Assembly: GCF_023283925.1 (NCBI RefSeq)
Contig: NZ_JAKIKX010000001.1
Coordinates: 434,001-498,000 of the forward strand
Source: Shewanella marisflavi
GTDB lineage: Bacteria; Pseudomonadota; Gammaproteobacteria; Enterobacterales; Shewanellaceae
Length of the DNA: 64,000 nt
Direction: 5' to 3'
A program made the translations under genes and the position numbers. Below, one piece after another: positions 1 to 10,240 of this stretch (its first letter is position 1; the number at the start of each line of letters is the position of its first letter). Below the pieces are notes generated by a model. It was not told where the DNA came from. It ran no database searches and saw only the letters and a program-made list of their open reading frames with translations.

Positions 1-1
1 T

Positions 2-235
2 CCCTGCATCGGTGTTTGTCAGACCGATGCCAGGGGCTATTGCAAGGGGTGTCTGCGCAGCAGAGAGGAGCGCTTTAATTGGCTGAACTTTTCCGATGCG
101 CAAAAAAATGAGGTGATACGTCTGTGTAAACAGCGTCATCGTCGTCGCCGTCTGGCGCTGTTAAAGGCTAAGAAAACCGCCATCTTAGAGGAGCGCGCCG
201 CAGCGACCCAGTCGCTGGACTTCGACATCGAATAA
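2..235 (+). CDS. DUF1289 domain-containing protein (5' end outside window)
   Basis: The open frame runs in from the left edge and stops at TAA 233-235, giving 77 visible residues. It begins PCIGVCQTDARGYCKGCLRS, the cysteine-rich signature of DUF1289 (C-x3-C...C-x2-C, probably a small metal- or cluster-binding site), followed by a W-x-x-[FL]-[ST] segment and a run of arginines (RHRRRR) in a helical tail. The family is small (about 60-100 residues), so only the first residues are likely missing. The function of DUF1289 proteins is not established. It converges on the sensor kinase gene that ends 10 bp away. Confidence 0.8.
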   Translation, partial: PCIGVCQTDARGYCKGCLRSREERFNWLNFSDAQKNEVIRLCKQRHRRRRLALLKAKKTAILEERAAATQSLDFDIE

Positions 236-245
236 GGGGCTTATC

Positions 246-1538
246 TTACTGGGTTTTGTGCTTTAATTTAGCGCTACTCACCCTCGGCCAGATCAGGGTA
301 AAGATGGTTTCTCCCGGTCGGCTCTGTAGTGTTACCTGTCCACTGTGCCTATGCATGATGCGTTTTATGATGGCCAGCCCCAGGCCGTGACCCTTGTTGC
401 CATTTTGCACCACCTTGCTGCGATAGAAGGGCTCAAAGATCTTTTGTTGATCTTCCTCTGCGATTCCTGGTCCATCATCAATCACCTTAAGCTGTACCGA
501 CTTGTTATCTTGGCTGATAACGATAGTGATCTCGCGGGTGGCGAAGCGCTGGGCATTAATGATCAGGTTTTGCAGGGCGCGCTCTACCAGGGACGGGTCG
601 CCCATCACCTTAAGCTCAGGCGTCTGAGCATTAAAATGGATCGCTATTTCGTGGTTGTTTTGTAACCGGCTGATGGTTTGCTGGGTAAGCTTGGTCAGCT
701 CACAACATTCAAATTCCAGATCCTGTGGTTGAGATTCCAGGCTGGCGTAGGTAAGCAGCTCTTGCAGCAGGGTCTCCATCTCTTTTACATCTTGCTGCAT
801 CTCGTCGAGAAACGCCTGACGCCGGTCGGGATCCGAATCTGGCGCGCAATACTGGGGCACTAGAGCCAGGGCAAATTTAAGTCGCGCCAAGGGAGTGCGG
901 ATCTCATGGGAGACGGCATTAGAGAGGTGCTTTTGGTTTTCGATCAGGGCGCTGATATGCCTTGCCATCTCATTAAAGGTACTGGCCAGGGGTTGTACCT
1001 GTGAGCGGTTCGACAGTTGTATTTGGGTATCCCATTTAGCCTGACCAAACTCCTTGGTCGCCAGTCGCAGCGTCTTGAGATCCCGGGACAGTGGCCAGAC
1101 CCAGATCAGTGCCACCAGGGCGAGGGACAGGTAGAAGAGCAGGGTAAACAGGCCGCGTAGCTGCTCTCTGGGATCTATCTCTATGGGGCCGGCCATTAAG
1201 ATCTGTTGATCATCGACCCTGATAAAATGCAACTCATGCTCCTCATCGGGAGCGGTGACCAGTACGCTATCTTTGCTGAGAAGCTTGCTTTCATTCATGG
1301 CGACCTGCTGACGGGACAGTAGCCTTAGGGGGTAACTTTCTTGTGTCGAGAGCTGCTGCAGGAAGGCTTCTCTCTGCCCTATGGGTAGCTTGCCGATCAG
1401 CTGCGCCAAAGCGATCAGCGGCGCATCTTGTGCACCGCTGTCATCGACATTGTTTTGCCAAATACTGTCGAGTGTCCAGCCTATGCCGAGGAAACTGAGG
1501 CTCAGTAATAGGTATAGGCTGATGAAGAGTCGTTTCAA
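246..1538 (-). CDS. Sensor histidine kinase, RstB-like (two-component system)
   Basis: Inner-membrane sensor kinase partner of the regulator just upstream. After a first TM segment (LFISLYLLLSLSFLGIGW) there is a periplasmic loop of about 100 residues, a second TM (LFTLLFYLSLALVALIWVW), a HAMP linker, a DHp domain with the phospho-accepting His in the VSHEIRTPLARL box, and an ATPase domain with N (NLIINAQRF), G1 (DDGPGIAEEDQ), F (FEPFYR) and G2 (GHGLGLAI) boxes. I take the start as TTG at 1538, 11 bp after the regulator stop, preceded by GGAG at a 5-nt spacing. A longer reading to 1631 would overlap the regulator by 83 bp. The signal sensed is unknown. The MipA/DUF3019 genes in the same operon suggest an envelope signal (inference). 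Confidence 0.88.
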   Translation of the reverse strand: MKRLFISLYLLLSLSFLGIGWTLDSIWQNNVDDSGAQDAPLIALAQLIGKLPIGQREAFLQQLSTQESYPLRLLSRQQVAMNESKLLSKDSVLVTAPDEEHELHFIRVDDQQILMAGPIEIDPREQLRGLFTLLFYLSLALVALIWVWPLSRDLKTLRLATKEFGQAKWDTQIQLSNRSQVQPLASTFNEMARHISALIENQKHLSNAVSHEIRTPLARLKFALALVPQYCAPDSDPDRRQAFLDEMQQDVKEMETLLQELLTYASLESQPQDLEFECCELTKLTQQTISRLQNNHEIAIHFNAQTPELKVMGDPSLVERALQNLIINAQRFATREITIVISQDNKSVQLKVIDDGPGIAEEDQQKIFEPFYRSKVVQNGNKGHGLGLAIIKRIMHRHSGQVTLQSRPGETIFTLIWPRVSSAKLKHKTQ

Positions 1539-1548
1539 CGCTGCTCCG

Positions 1549-2262
1549 CTAGTTGTTCCAGGCTTCTGGGGCGAACAGGTATCCTTGACCCCATACCGTC
1601 TTAATTCTAAACGGGGTTTCGATATTGTCACCTAACTTCTTACGTAACCTAGAGATGCGCACATCGATTTTTCTGTCTTTGCCGTCGAAATCGATATTGA
1701 GCAGATACTGATAGATATATTGACGGCTCAATACTTGTCCCGCTTGAGACGCCAGCAACCATAGGAGTTCAAACTCATGGCTGGTCAGATCCACTTCCAG
1801 ATCGCCCAGACGAATCGCCTGAGTGTGCGGATCTATGCTGAGTTTACCAAAGCTAAGGCAGTGAGATTCTGCCTGTGGCGGCTTAGCATTGCGGCGCAGT
1901 AGATTGTTGATACGGGCAATAAGCAGTGCGGGATCGACAGGTTTAACGACATAGTCGTCCGCCCCGAGTTCCAGTCCCTTGATCTGATCTTCATTCGAGC
2001 CTAGAGCGCTCATTAAGAGGATTGGGCCGGCGAAGTAGTCGGGCAGCTTTTCGCATAAGGTAAGGCCATCCATCCCTGGTAGCATGATATCGAGCAAGAT
2101 GATATCTGGTTTATAGTTGATCAGTCGGGTCAATACGGTATCCCCGCGACGCTCAACTTCAACATGCATTCCATGCGACTTTAAATAATCCACAATCAGA
2201 TTTGCCAGACGAATATCGTCTTCGACGAGCAAGACTCTATGGGTCGATTGAGATTCGGTCAT
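1549..2262 (-). CDS. OmpR/PhoB-family response regulator, RstA-like
   Basis: 237 residues: an N-terminal receiver domain with the acidic pair (VEDD) and phospho-acceptor Asp58 in LLDIMLPGMDG, then a conserved Lys (VVKPVDP), then a C-terminal winged-helix DNA-binding domain ending in RISRLRKKLGDNIETPFRIKTVWGQGY, typical of OmpR-type regulators. Its start codon overlaps the stop of the DUF3019 gene (TAATG), implying translational coupling. The sensor kinase follows 11 bp downstream. The linkage mipA-like/DUF3019/rstA-like/rstB-like makes this the operon's own transcriptional output. RstA is the closest characterised relative by architecture, but the regulon is unknown. Confidence 0.9.
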   Translation of the reverse strand: MTESQSTHRVLLVEDDIRLANLIVDYLKSHGMHVEVERRGDTVLTRLINYKPDIILLDIMLPGMDGLTLCEKLPDYFAGPILLMSALGSNEDQIKGLELGADDYVVKPVDPALLIARINNLLRRNAKPPQAESHCLSFGKLSIDPHTQAIRLGDLEVDLTSHEFELLWLLASQAGQVLSRQYIYQYLLNIDFDGKDRKIDVRISRLRKKLGDNIETPFRIKTVWGQGYLFAPEAWNN

Positions 2263-2663
2263 TAGAATAGACTCCAGGGGTTGCGATAACGACGCCTCAC
2301 TTGAGGGGTCGAAGTGGGGGTAACTTTTAGTTTCACGCCTGCCAATGTCTGATGGCTTTGTTTGTCTATCATGACAAATTGAATATCGTGTTGTGTCTTC
2401 ACCTTGACGGTGAGCGAGTGAGTATTAGGCGAGTCCGCGCACCATTTCTCCAGTGCATTGTGATCCGACATGATACAAACCACCTGAGGATAGGGGGTCT
2501 CCCAGCTCAACACTAACTCGATTTCACAGCTTTGTTCGACATCGGCCGTGATGCAAAATTGGGGTGACAAAGACAAGCTGGCCGCGGACTCTTGGCCCAT
2601 GGCATAGGTGATATTGCACAGCAATAAGATAACAAGAATTGCCTGTATCAGCTTGAAAGTCAT
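2262..2663 (-). CDS. DUF3019 family secreted protein
   Basis: 133 residues with an N-terminal signal peptide (KLIQAILVILLLCNITYAMG) and a mature domain with conserved cysteines (FCITADVEQSCEIELVLSW ... VVCIMS ... WC), the pattern of DUF3019 proteins, which in Shewanella sit next to a MipA/OmpV-like protein and an OmpR-type two-component system. It is predicted periplasmic, with an immunoglobulin-like beta fold likely from the alternating hydrophobic strands (inference). The gene begins 14 bp after the mipA-like stop and its TAA shares a base with the regulator's ATG. The molecular role is unknown; an accessory sensor or ligand-binding protein for the kinase is a reasonable hypothesis. Confidence 0.8.
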   Translation of the reverse strand: MTFKLIQAILVILLLCNITYAMGQESAASLSLSPQFCITADVEQSCEIELVLSWETPYPQVVCIMSDHNALEKWCADSPNTHSLTVKVKTQHDIQFVMIDKQSHQTLAGVKLKVTPTSTPQVRRRYRNPWSLF

Positions 2664-2677
2664 TGAAAAAACTTACC

Positions 2678-3559
2678 TTAAAATCTATAGGCAGCGCCGA
2701 TAAAGTAAGTGCTAGAGTGATCTTCATTGACGAGCGGACTGGCGGTTATTGCGTCGGCCAGATCTGTGTAGCGAACCAGAAAGAGTAACTCCCAGTGTTC
2801 ATTCATCATATATTGTGTCGTCAATTCTAATCCTAAATTAGTGCCTGAACTGGCTTGATAGTGTTCGCTCCAATACTCATTTTCGCTGAAGCGTACGCCG
2901 TAATAGTAGTCGATGATCTCTTTGCTCTTCCAGTTAGCGGTAGCAGAAAGCTCAAAGATCCAGTCATCTAAGGTCATGTTGTAGAGCCATTTTAATTTGC
3001 CCTCCATGCCTGAATGTACATCGAAAAGATCATGTGCCACAGCGATATTGATTATACCTACTGGTGTGTAAATAAATGCTTCTGCTCCGCCAAGAAGTGT
3101 AAATTTCCTGTCTTCTAGTTCATTAAATACAGGCTCAGACTCTGTACCAAGGGGGACACGACGTGAGGGAAACCCCGAAGAAGGTGAAGTGAGCTGACTA
3201 TTACCTGAGATAAAGATATTCGAAGGATCCCAGCGATAGAAATAAGCGCTGTCGCTGCTAAAGCTAGTGCTCAAGTTGAGGCTGAAATGCTCTTTATCGG
3301 CCAGGGTATACCCCAGGTTGCCGTTATCGAAAAACCACTTTTCACCATAATAGGCCAGGGTCGGTGCTAAATAGATGGGGATGTCATCATAGTCGCGGAT
3401 CGGATTGGAGCGTTCGCCATAGCCAAGCGCCAGGCCAAACTGCCATTTTCCTATCTCAATACAGTCATCATCTGAAAGACAAGCTTGCTGCTCATCAGCC
3501 AAAGCGGTAGATGAGAGTAAGAGTATGGTTACTAGGCTTGTCAGCAACTTGTTTATCAT
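2678..3559 (-). CDS. MipA/OmpV-family outer-membrane protein
   Basis: 293 residues from the ATG at 3559, which gives a clean signal peptide (MINKLLTSLVTILLLSSTALA). The open frame extends 29 codons further upstream but that part is not signal-like. The mature protein has the short alternating strands and aromatic girdle of a beta-barrel (IPIYLAPTLAYYGEKWFFDNGNLGY near the start) and ends in an aromatic residue (FIGAAYRF), as needed for Bam-dependent insertion. MipA/OmpV proteins are outer-membrane barrels, linked in E. coli to murein synthesis scaffolding and in other species to osmotic or antimicrobial responses. First gene of the four-gene operon with DUF3019 and the two-component pair. Confidence 0.8.
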   Translation of the reverse strand: MINKLLTSLVTILLLSSTALADEQQACLSDDDCIEIGKWQFGLALGYGERSNPIRDYDDIPIYLAPTLAYYGEKWFFDNGNLGYTLADKEHFSLNLSTSFSSDSAYFYRWDPSNIFISGNSQLTSPSSGFPSRRVPLGTESEPVFNELEDRKFTLLGGAEAFIYTPVGIINIAVAHDLFDVHSGMEGKLKWLYNMTLDDWIFELSATANWKSKEIIDYYYGVRFSENEYWSEHYQASSGTNLGLELTTQYMMNEHWELLFLVRYTDLADAITASPLVNEDHSSTYFIGAAYRF

Positions 3560-3734
3560 GGTGATTGATACACTATAAGTCAGGTCAATACAGGGTCTGA
3601 GCAAAAGATTACCATTTACGTCATATATGCACAGTTTTTTCGGCATTCATGATGCAAAATGATACAGCTTCAGGGCTTGTGTTGGATAAGGTTTAGCGGG
3701 TTGTTATCCGTGCTTCTTGTTTGGGTGAACACTT

Positions 3735-4571
3735 CTAGCTATAGAGTTTACTCACTTGTTGCAACTGCCTTTGCTGCTCTGTGTATTCACCACCTCTGGG
3801 CAGGGCTAGCCCTACGGTGCGCTTAAGCTGTAGATCGCCAATGGCTTTATAGATGATGTTGTTTTGCTCCATCAGTACAGGAAGGGCAGGAACCAAGGCG
3901 ATGCCGACACCTGCCGCTACCAGGCCGACTGCGTATTCCACGGTTTGGATACGGGCGCGGATCTGCATCTTAATGCCCTCTAAATCCATCAACTGCTGCA
4001 GATCGGCCAGAGCCTCACAGGGGGCGCGGTGGATAAAGGGCTGACCACTGAGGTCTTGCAGACGTATCTCTTTTTTCAGCGCCAGGCTCATGGCTGAAGG
4101 GATAGCCAGAAGATAGTCATCGTGCCAAATGGGCTGGAACGCCTCATCGGATTTTAACTGGCTGGTAGTGATGATACGTGCATCACAGGGTTCGTTGGCC
4201 TCAACCAGGGTGAGCTCCATATCATGGCAGGCCTGGGTAAAGTCTTTGAGCAGCATGCTCATCCGCTGTACCCCTAATGAGTTGATCAACCCAAGTTTAA
4301 AAGGTTGGCGTTGCTCCGGTGTGTTAAATAGCGACTGAATGGCCTTAGATTCGTTCAGTAGCTTTTGCGCCAAAGGATAGAGGCGCTCGGCCGACTCCGT
4401 AGGGCTGACGCCCTTACCATGTCGCTGAAAAAGCTGAGTATTGAGTTCACTCTCTAGCTGGCTGATGGCCGATGATATCGATGGCTGGGCAATGTAGCAC
4501 TGTTTGGCGGCGGCGCTGATGGTGCCCTTATCATATACGGCGACAAAGTAACTCAGGGCTCTCAGGTTCAT
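3735..4571 (-). CDS. LysR-family transcriptional regulator
   Basis: 278 residues. The N-terminal winged helix-turn-helix reads LRALSYFVAVYDKGTISAAAKQCYIAQPSISSAISQLE, the standard LysR signature. A linker helix and a periplasmic-binding-protein-like effector domain follow, including the usual GLVAAGVGIALVPALP segment. It is transcribed divergently from glutaryl-CoA dehydrogenase, with 169 bp between the two start codons. In this family that arrangement usually means the regulator controls the divergent operon and itself, so an intermediate of glutarate, lysine or related oxoacid degradation is a likely co-inducer (inference). Confidence 0.9.
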   Translation of the reverse strand: MNLRALSYFVAVYDKGTISAAAKQCYIAQPSISSAISQLESELNTQLFQRHGKGVSPTESAERLYPLAQKLLNESKAIQSLFNTPEQRQPFKLGLINSLGVQRMSMLLKDFTQACHDMELTLVEANEPCDARIITTSQLKSDEAFQPIWHDDYLLAIPSAMSLALKKEIRLQDLSGQPFIHRAPCEALADLQQLMDLEGIKMQIRARIQTVEYAVGLVAAGVGIALVPALPVLMEQNNIIYKAIGDLQLKRTVGLALPRGGEYTEQQRQLQQVSKLYS

Positions 4572-4740
4572 ATTAGGCTCTTTAATTTACCTTTACGTAA
4601 GGTATAGGAAATAACTATAGAAGCTAAACAAAAAGAATATTTTTTATACGGATAAATTATGCCTATGCTAGTCGAATTAGCAAGTGATGAATTAGTCGTC
4701 AGTTGCGATCACAACAATAACGACAGCAAGGAACAGACTC

Positions 4741-5916
<1,176 letters not shown>

Positions 5917-6022
5917 CCCTTTCCTTCATTCGGAGCGACGGTGTCGCTCCGCTTTCTCGTCGCAGCGGCCTAGTGAACGCCTGTGGTATGGGCTTTGTTG
6001 CGCCAAATTGAGGTAGGTCAAG

Positions 6023-8275
6023 TTGGAAGATAGAGCTATCGCCCTCGACAGGCAATTTGTCGAACGTGTATCACAGCAAGATTTCTTGGAGATAGAGCAG
6101 GGCTGGGATCATCTCAGCCTGGGTCTTAGCGATGCCGATTTTGTCGGCATGTTCGAGTCACAGATGAAGAGCCGTCTGCTGGATCTTGAGTCCCGCAGCA
6201 TGCGCGCCCGTAATCAAGGTTTCTACACCATAGGCAGTTCTGGCCATGAGGGCAATGCCGCCTGCGCCGCGGCGCTGCGCCCAACAGATATGGCGTTTCT
6301 GCATTATCGCAGCGCGGCCTTCATGATAGAGCGTGCCCGCCAGGTGCCTGGCGAGACTTCCCTGTGGGATATGTTGCTCTCTTTTGCGGCCTCCAGCGAA
6401 GATCCTATCTCGGGTGGACGCCATAAGGTGCTCGGCAGCAAGCGGCTGATGATCCCGCCGCAGACCTCCACCATCGCCTCTCATCTGCCCAAGGCGGTGG
6501 GCGCGGCCCTGAGTATTCCCTTGAATCAGAGGCTCAGTATCGATAGCGTCTTGCCCGAGGATAGTCTGGTCTTCTGTAATTTTGGTGACGCCTCGGCTAA
6601 CCATGCTAGCGCCCAGACGGCGATCAATGCCGCGGGGTGGGCCGCCTATCAACAGGTGCCACTGCCGCTAATGTTTGTCTGTGAAGACAATGGCATAGGG
6701 ATCTCTACCGCGACGCCAAGCGGCTGGATTGCGGCTAATTTTAAAGATCGCGCCGGGATCAAATATTTCTACTGTGACGGACGGGATCTGCTCGATTGTT
6801 ACCGGGTCAGCCGTCAGGCGGCCGATTACGCCAGGTATAATCGCAGGCCAGTATTTTTACATGTACGAACGGTGCGCCTGATGGGGCACGCCGGTAGCGA
6901 TGCCGAAATTGCCTATCTCAGCAAACAGAAGATTTTTGATAATGAGGCGCAAGATCCGCTGCTGCTCAGTGCCAAGCAGATCATCGAGGCCAACCTGATG
7001 AGCCCGGAAGAGATCGTCGAGCAGTACCAGACCCTCAAGGCGCGTATCGCTGCCATCGCGAAGGTGGCGGTTGAGCGACCGAAACTGACCAGCGCCAAGA
7101 CGGCGATGGCGGCGGTGATTCCGCCTGTGCGCCAGACGCCAGTGGTCCATCAGAGCCTGAGTGACGAGTCCTTTGCAAAGCTCTTTAGCGCCGACAAAAA
7201 CTCTCTGGGCAAGCCGGTGCACATGGGCAAGCTGATCAACATGACGCTGACCGAGCTGATGGCGCGCCAGCAGAATATCGTGGTCTGCGGTGAAGATGTT
7301 GGCAAGAAGGGCGGGGTCTATCATGTGACCTCGCGCCTAGTGGAGCGTTTTGGCCCTAACAGGGTGATCAACACTCTGCTGGATGAGACCTCAATTCTGG
7401 GGCTGGCCATCGGCATGGCCCACAATGGCTTGCTGCCAATTCCCGAGATCCAGTTCCTTGCCTATGTGCATAACGCCGAAGATCAGATCCGCGGTGAGGC
7501 GGCGACCCTGCCTTTCTTCTCCAACGGTCAATTTAGTAACCCTATGGTGATCCGTATCGCCGGCCTGGGTTACCAAAAAGGCTTTGGTGGTCATTTTCAT
7601 AACGATAACTCCCTGGCGGTGTTTCGCGATATTCCGGGCCTTATCCTGGCCTGCCCCTCCAATGGCGCCGATGCCATGGGGATGCTGCGAGAATGCGTGC
7701 GCCTGGCGGAGCAGGAGCAGCGGCTGGTGATCTTCTTGGAGCCTATTGCGCTTTACATGACGCGGGATCTTCATGAGGAAGGTGACGGACTATGGAGCCA
7801 TAGCTACTGCCCGCAAGATCAGGCTAAAGCCTTGCCCTATGGCGAGCTAGGCGTCTATGGCAAGGGGAAGACACTGGCGATTCTCAGTTATGGCAATGGC
7901 TACTATCTTAGCCGTCAGGCCGAGCGAGAGCTGTCTAAGCAGGGGATAGACTGCCGAGTGATCGATCTGCGGTATCTGATCCCGCTCAATGAAGCGGCAA
8001 TCACCTCTGCGGTCAGCGAGTGTGAACATCTGCTGATCGTCGATGAGTGCCGCCGCAGTGGTTCGGTAAGTGAGGCGATTGTCACTTGCGTACATGAACG
8101 ACTCGGGGATCTTGCGCCGCAGATGGCAAGGCTTACCGCTGAAGATTGTTTTATCCCGCTGGCTGAGGCGGCAACCTTACCACTACCCAGTCGCTCGCAG
8201 ATCGTCGAGGCTGCGCTCGCCTTGCTTGGCGATAGCCTGGAGCAAGAACTGCTAACGGGAGCGAGGGAAGCCTAA
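6023..8275 (+). CDS. Fused alpha/beta 2-oxoacid dehydrogenase E1 component
   Basis: 750 residues in one chain. Residues about 40-345 resemble the E1-alpha subunit of branched-chain-type 2-oxoacid dehydrogenases; residues about 395-740 resemble E1-beta (GEDVGKKGGVYHVTSRL, INTLLDETSILGLAIGMA, IRIAGLGYQKGFGGHFHNDN). The thiamine diphosphate motif is GDA(188-190)...EDN(221-223), with Ala where GDG is usual. E1 decarboxylates the oxoacid and would pass the acyl group to a lipoyl E2, but no E2 or E3 is encoded here. The start is TTG, preceded by AGGTAGG; no better start is visible. It sits 106 bp after gcdH and its stop overlaps the next ATG (TAATG). A role making glutaryl-CoA from 2-oxoadipate is suggested by context only; a branched-chain or other substrate is also possible. 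Confidence 0.82.
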   Translation: MEDRAIALDRQFVERVSQQDFLEIEQGWDHLSLGLSDADFVGMFESQMKSRLLDLESRSMRARNQGFYTIGSSGHEGNAACAAALRPTDMAFLHYRSAAFMIERARQVPGETSLWDMLLSFAASSEDPISGGRHKVLGSKRLMIPPQTSTIASHLPKAVGAALSIPLNQRLSIDSVLPEDSLVFCNFGDASANHASAQTAINAAGWAAYQQVPLPLMFVCEDNGIGISTATPSGWIAANFKDRAGIKYFYCDGRDLLDCYRVSRQAADYARYNRRPVFLHVRTVRLMGHAGSDAEIAYLSKQKIFDNEAQDPLLLSAKQIIEANLMSPEEIVEQYQTLKARIAAIAKVAVERPKLTSAKTAMAAVIPPVRQTPVVHQSLSDESFAKLFSADKNSLGKPVHMGKLINMTLTELMARQQNIVVCGEDVGKKGGVYHVTSRLVERFGPNRVINTLLDETSILGLAIGMAHNGLLPIPEIQFLAYVHNAEDQIRGEAATLPFFSNGQFSNPMVIRIAGLGYQKGFGGHFHNDNSLAVFRDIPGLILACPSNGADAMGMLRECVRLAEQEQRLVIFLEPIALYMTRDLHEEGDGLWSHSYCPQDQAKALPYGELGVYGKGKTLAILSYGNGYYLSRQAERELSKQGIDCRVIDLRYLIPLNEAAITSAVSECEHLLIVDECRRSGSVSEAIVTCVHERLGDLAPQMARLTAEDCFIPLAEAATLPLPSRSQIVEAALALLGDSLEQELLTGAREA

Positions 8276-9354
8276 TGACAACACCAACAAATAGGAGTGA
8301 GGGCGGCGTGAGCAATAAGCTAAGGGCATTGGTGGTTGCACCGGGACGTGGCTGCTATAACAAGGAGGAGCTGGGATATCTGGCTAAGTATCACAGTGAC
8401 AAATCAGGCTTTATCGAGGCGATAGATGCTTATCGGCGTCAGCTGGGCCAGCAACCCATTAGCGACTTAGATAGTCAAAGTAAATATTCCTTTAAGCTGC
8501 ATACACCGGGTGAGAATGCTTCGGCGCTCATCTATGCCTGTGCCATGGCAGACTTTATGGATATCGACCGCAAGCGCTTTGATATAGTGGCGGTCACTGG
8601 TAACTCCATGGGCTGGTATATCGCTCTGGCACTGGCTGGTGCCCTCGATGAGCGCAGCGCTATTAAGGTGATCAACACCATGGGCAGCATGATGAGTGAC
8701 GGCCTGATTGGCGGGCAGATGATCTATCCTGAGATGGATGCCGACTGGCGTAAAGATCCGCATCAAACGGAGTTGCTCGACAGGGTGATTGCCGAGGTTA
8801 ATGAGCTTGATGGCTGTGAGCTTTATACCTCTATTTATCTTGGTGGCTATCGGGTCTTGGCGGGAAATGACGCCGGGTTGACCGAGGCGGAGGCCCGCTT
8901 GCCAAAGTTGGATGAGCGTTATCCTATGCGCCTCTATAACCATGGCGCCTTTCATTCGCCTTTGCTCAGTGACATTGCCCGCCGGGGGCAAGAGGCTTTG
9001 CCTGTCTCACTGTTTCAGCCCCCTAAGCTGCCTATGATAGATGGCAGGAGCCAGATCTGGAGTCGATATTCGAGTGATCTGACTCGGCTACACAGCTACA
9101 CCTTAGGTCATCAAGTGGTGGCTCCCTATGACTTTAGTCAGGCGATGACGGTAGGGGTTAAGGAGTTTGCGCCAGATTGTGTGATAGTGCTGGGGCCGGG
9201 CAATACCTTGGGCGGGCCAGTGGCCCAGTCACTTATAGCTCACTCCTGGTTTGGCTGGCAGAACAAGTCTGGCTTTAGCGCGGCGCAGCAACAAGCGCCC
9301 AAATTAATCGCCATGGGCAATGAGTTACAAAGAGGTGTGGCCACAGGGCGATAG
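8275..9354 (+). CDS. ACP S-malonyltransferase-like acyltransferase (FabD fold)
   Basis: 359 residues with an acyltransferase core. The nucleophile elbow is GNSMGW with Ser111 (GHSLGE in FabD), and the partner His227 lies in YNHGAFHSPLL, the GAFHS motif of malonyl/acyltransferase domains. The oxyanion region near VVAPGRG replaces FabD's FPGQG. The expected Arg that selects malonate is not clear to me, so the acyl group may differ. Its start overlaps the E1 stop (TAATG), implying coupling. A GTG at codon 12 preceded by GAGGG is an alternative start. The combination with a 2-oxoacid dehydrogenase E1 and GcdH is unusual: it may move an acyl group between CoA and a carrier (inference). Confidence 0.78.
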   Translation: MTTPTNRSEGGVSNKLRALVVAPGRGCYNKEELGYLAKYHSDKSGFIEAIDAYRRQLGQQPISDLDSQSKYSFKLHTPGENASALIYACAMADFMDIDRKRFDIVAVTGNSMGWYIALALAGALDERSAIKVINTMGSMMSDGLIGGQMIYPEMDADWRKDPHQTELLDRVIAEVNELDGCELYTSIYLGGYRVLAGNDAGLTEAEARLPKLDERYPMRLYNHGAFHSPLLSDIARRGQEALPVSLFQPPKLPMIDGRSQIWSRYSSDLTRLHSYTLGHQVVAPYDFSQAMTVGVKEFAPDCVIVLGPGNTLGGPVAQSLIAHSWFGWQNKSGFSAAQQQAPKLIAMGNELQRGVATGR

Positions 9355-9436
9355 CGGTATTGCTAATACTGGCATTGCTTAACCTATTGCTCCTATGGCA
9401 TATTTTCTTCTTTTATAAGGATATATTAAGACCTTT

Positions 9437-9958
9437 ATGGCCGAGCCCAACACGAGTTTACCGACAACAAGCGAAATTGAGATCCGTCACAGCACAGATG
9501 CTGATATAAAAGGGATCTTTGCTCTCTATAGTCAGCGCAGCTGTTATGCCGGGACGCTACAGCGTCCCTATCCGTCACTGGCGTTCTGGCAGAAGCGACT
9601 GCAGGAGCTACCGGATAATTGTTATAGCCTGGTCGCAGTGCATGAGGGCAAGGTGGTGGGTCAGCTCGGCATGGAGGTATACGCTAATGCCAGGCGCAAG
9701 CATGTGGCTAATTTCGGTATGGCGGTGTGTGAGTCGGCGCGTGGTCAAGGAGTTGGGAGCGCGTTGATGGCAGCCATGATAAATCTGGCCACCAATTGGC
9801 TGGCGGTCAGGCGTATAGAACTCGAAGTCTATACGGATAACGACGCTGCTATCGCGCTTTATAAGGCCCATGGCTTTGAGATAGAAGGGGAAGCCAAAGA
9901 TTACGCTTTTCGTGACGGCGTCTATGTGAATGTCTATATGATGGCCAGATGCAGCTAA
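9437..9958 (+). CDS. GNAT N-acetyltransferase, YhhY/AaaT-like
   Basis: 173 residues covering one GNAT domain. The acetyl-CoA pyrophosphate loop is RGQGVGSALM (Q/R-x-x-G-x-G/A), followed by the strand and helix LAVRRIELEVYTDNDAAIALYKAHGFEIEG. The pattern of identities (TLQRPYPS, HVANFGMAV, NWLAVRRIELEV, YKAHGFEIEGEAKDYAFRDGVYVN) closely follows E. coli YhhY (AaaT), an amino-acid N-acetyltransferase acting on Phe and Met. It stands alone after the degradation operon, 82 bp downstream of the malonyltransferase-like gene, and is followed by a GC-rich hairpin. Confidence 0.85.
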   Translation: MAEPNTSLPTTSEIEIRHSTDADIKGIFALYSQRSCYAGTLQRPYPSLAFWQKRLQELPDNCYSLVAVHEGKVVGQLGMEVYANARRKHVANFGMAVCESARGQGVGSALMAAMINLATNWLAVRRIELEVYTDNDAAIALYKAHGFEIEGEAKDYAFRDGVYVNVYMMARCS

Positions 9959-9977
9959 CCTGGCTAATGACAGTTAA

Positions 9978-9995
9978 GCGCCGCTAAGGCGGCGC
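9978..9995 (+). terminator. GC-rich hairpin after the acetyltransferase gene
   Basis: A perfect 7-bp stem GCGCCGC/GCGGCGC with a TAAG loop lies 20 bp after the stop codon. There is no T-run, so it may be a weak terminator or an mRNA-stabilising hairpin. Confidence 0.5.
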
Positions 9996-10059
9996 GCTCC
10001 TGACTATCTGCTCTGATCGTCAGATCTTACCTATTTAGCGAGCCATCGCTGGGCAAAAG

Positions 10060-10073
10060 CTGATCTAGATCAG
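10060..10073. promoter_or_regulatory. 14-bp palindrome CTGATCTAGATCAG (possible CRP/FNR-family site)
   Basis: A perfect palindrome in the 517-bp gap before satP. It resembles the core of CRP/FNR-family sites (FNR is TTGAT-N4-ATCAA; here CTGAT-CTAG-ATCAG, one mismatch per half). It lies about 400 bp from the satP start, so its target is uncertain. Confidence 0.4.
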
Positions 10074-10240
10074 TAGAAGGTAAACTAATATTTTATCCTC
10101 CACTTTTGCCGGGAAAGCTCTCAAAAACCCCAAAAGCGTGACCTTTAGCCCGTCTTGCCTCACTTTCTATACCGCTAGGGGATAAACGCCATGAGCGTTG
10201 AAGGTGGATTCGTGGGTCGCTTAGCAAACCGGCCTCTTTA

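Noticed and set aside
6158..6652. Long antisense open frames inside the E1 gene and other GC-rich genes
   Set aside because: They are mirror frames produced by codon bias in the real genes (E1, valS, napA, nuclease) and lack start signals and domains.
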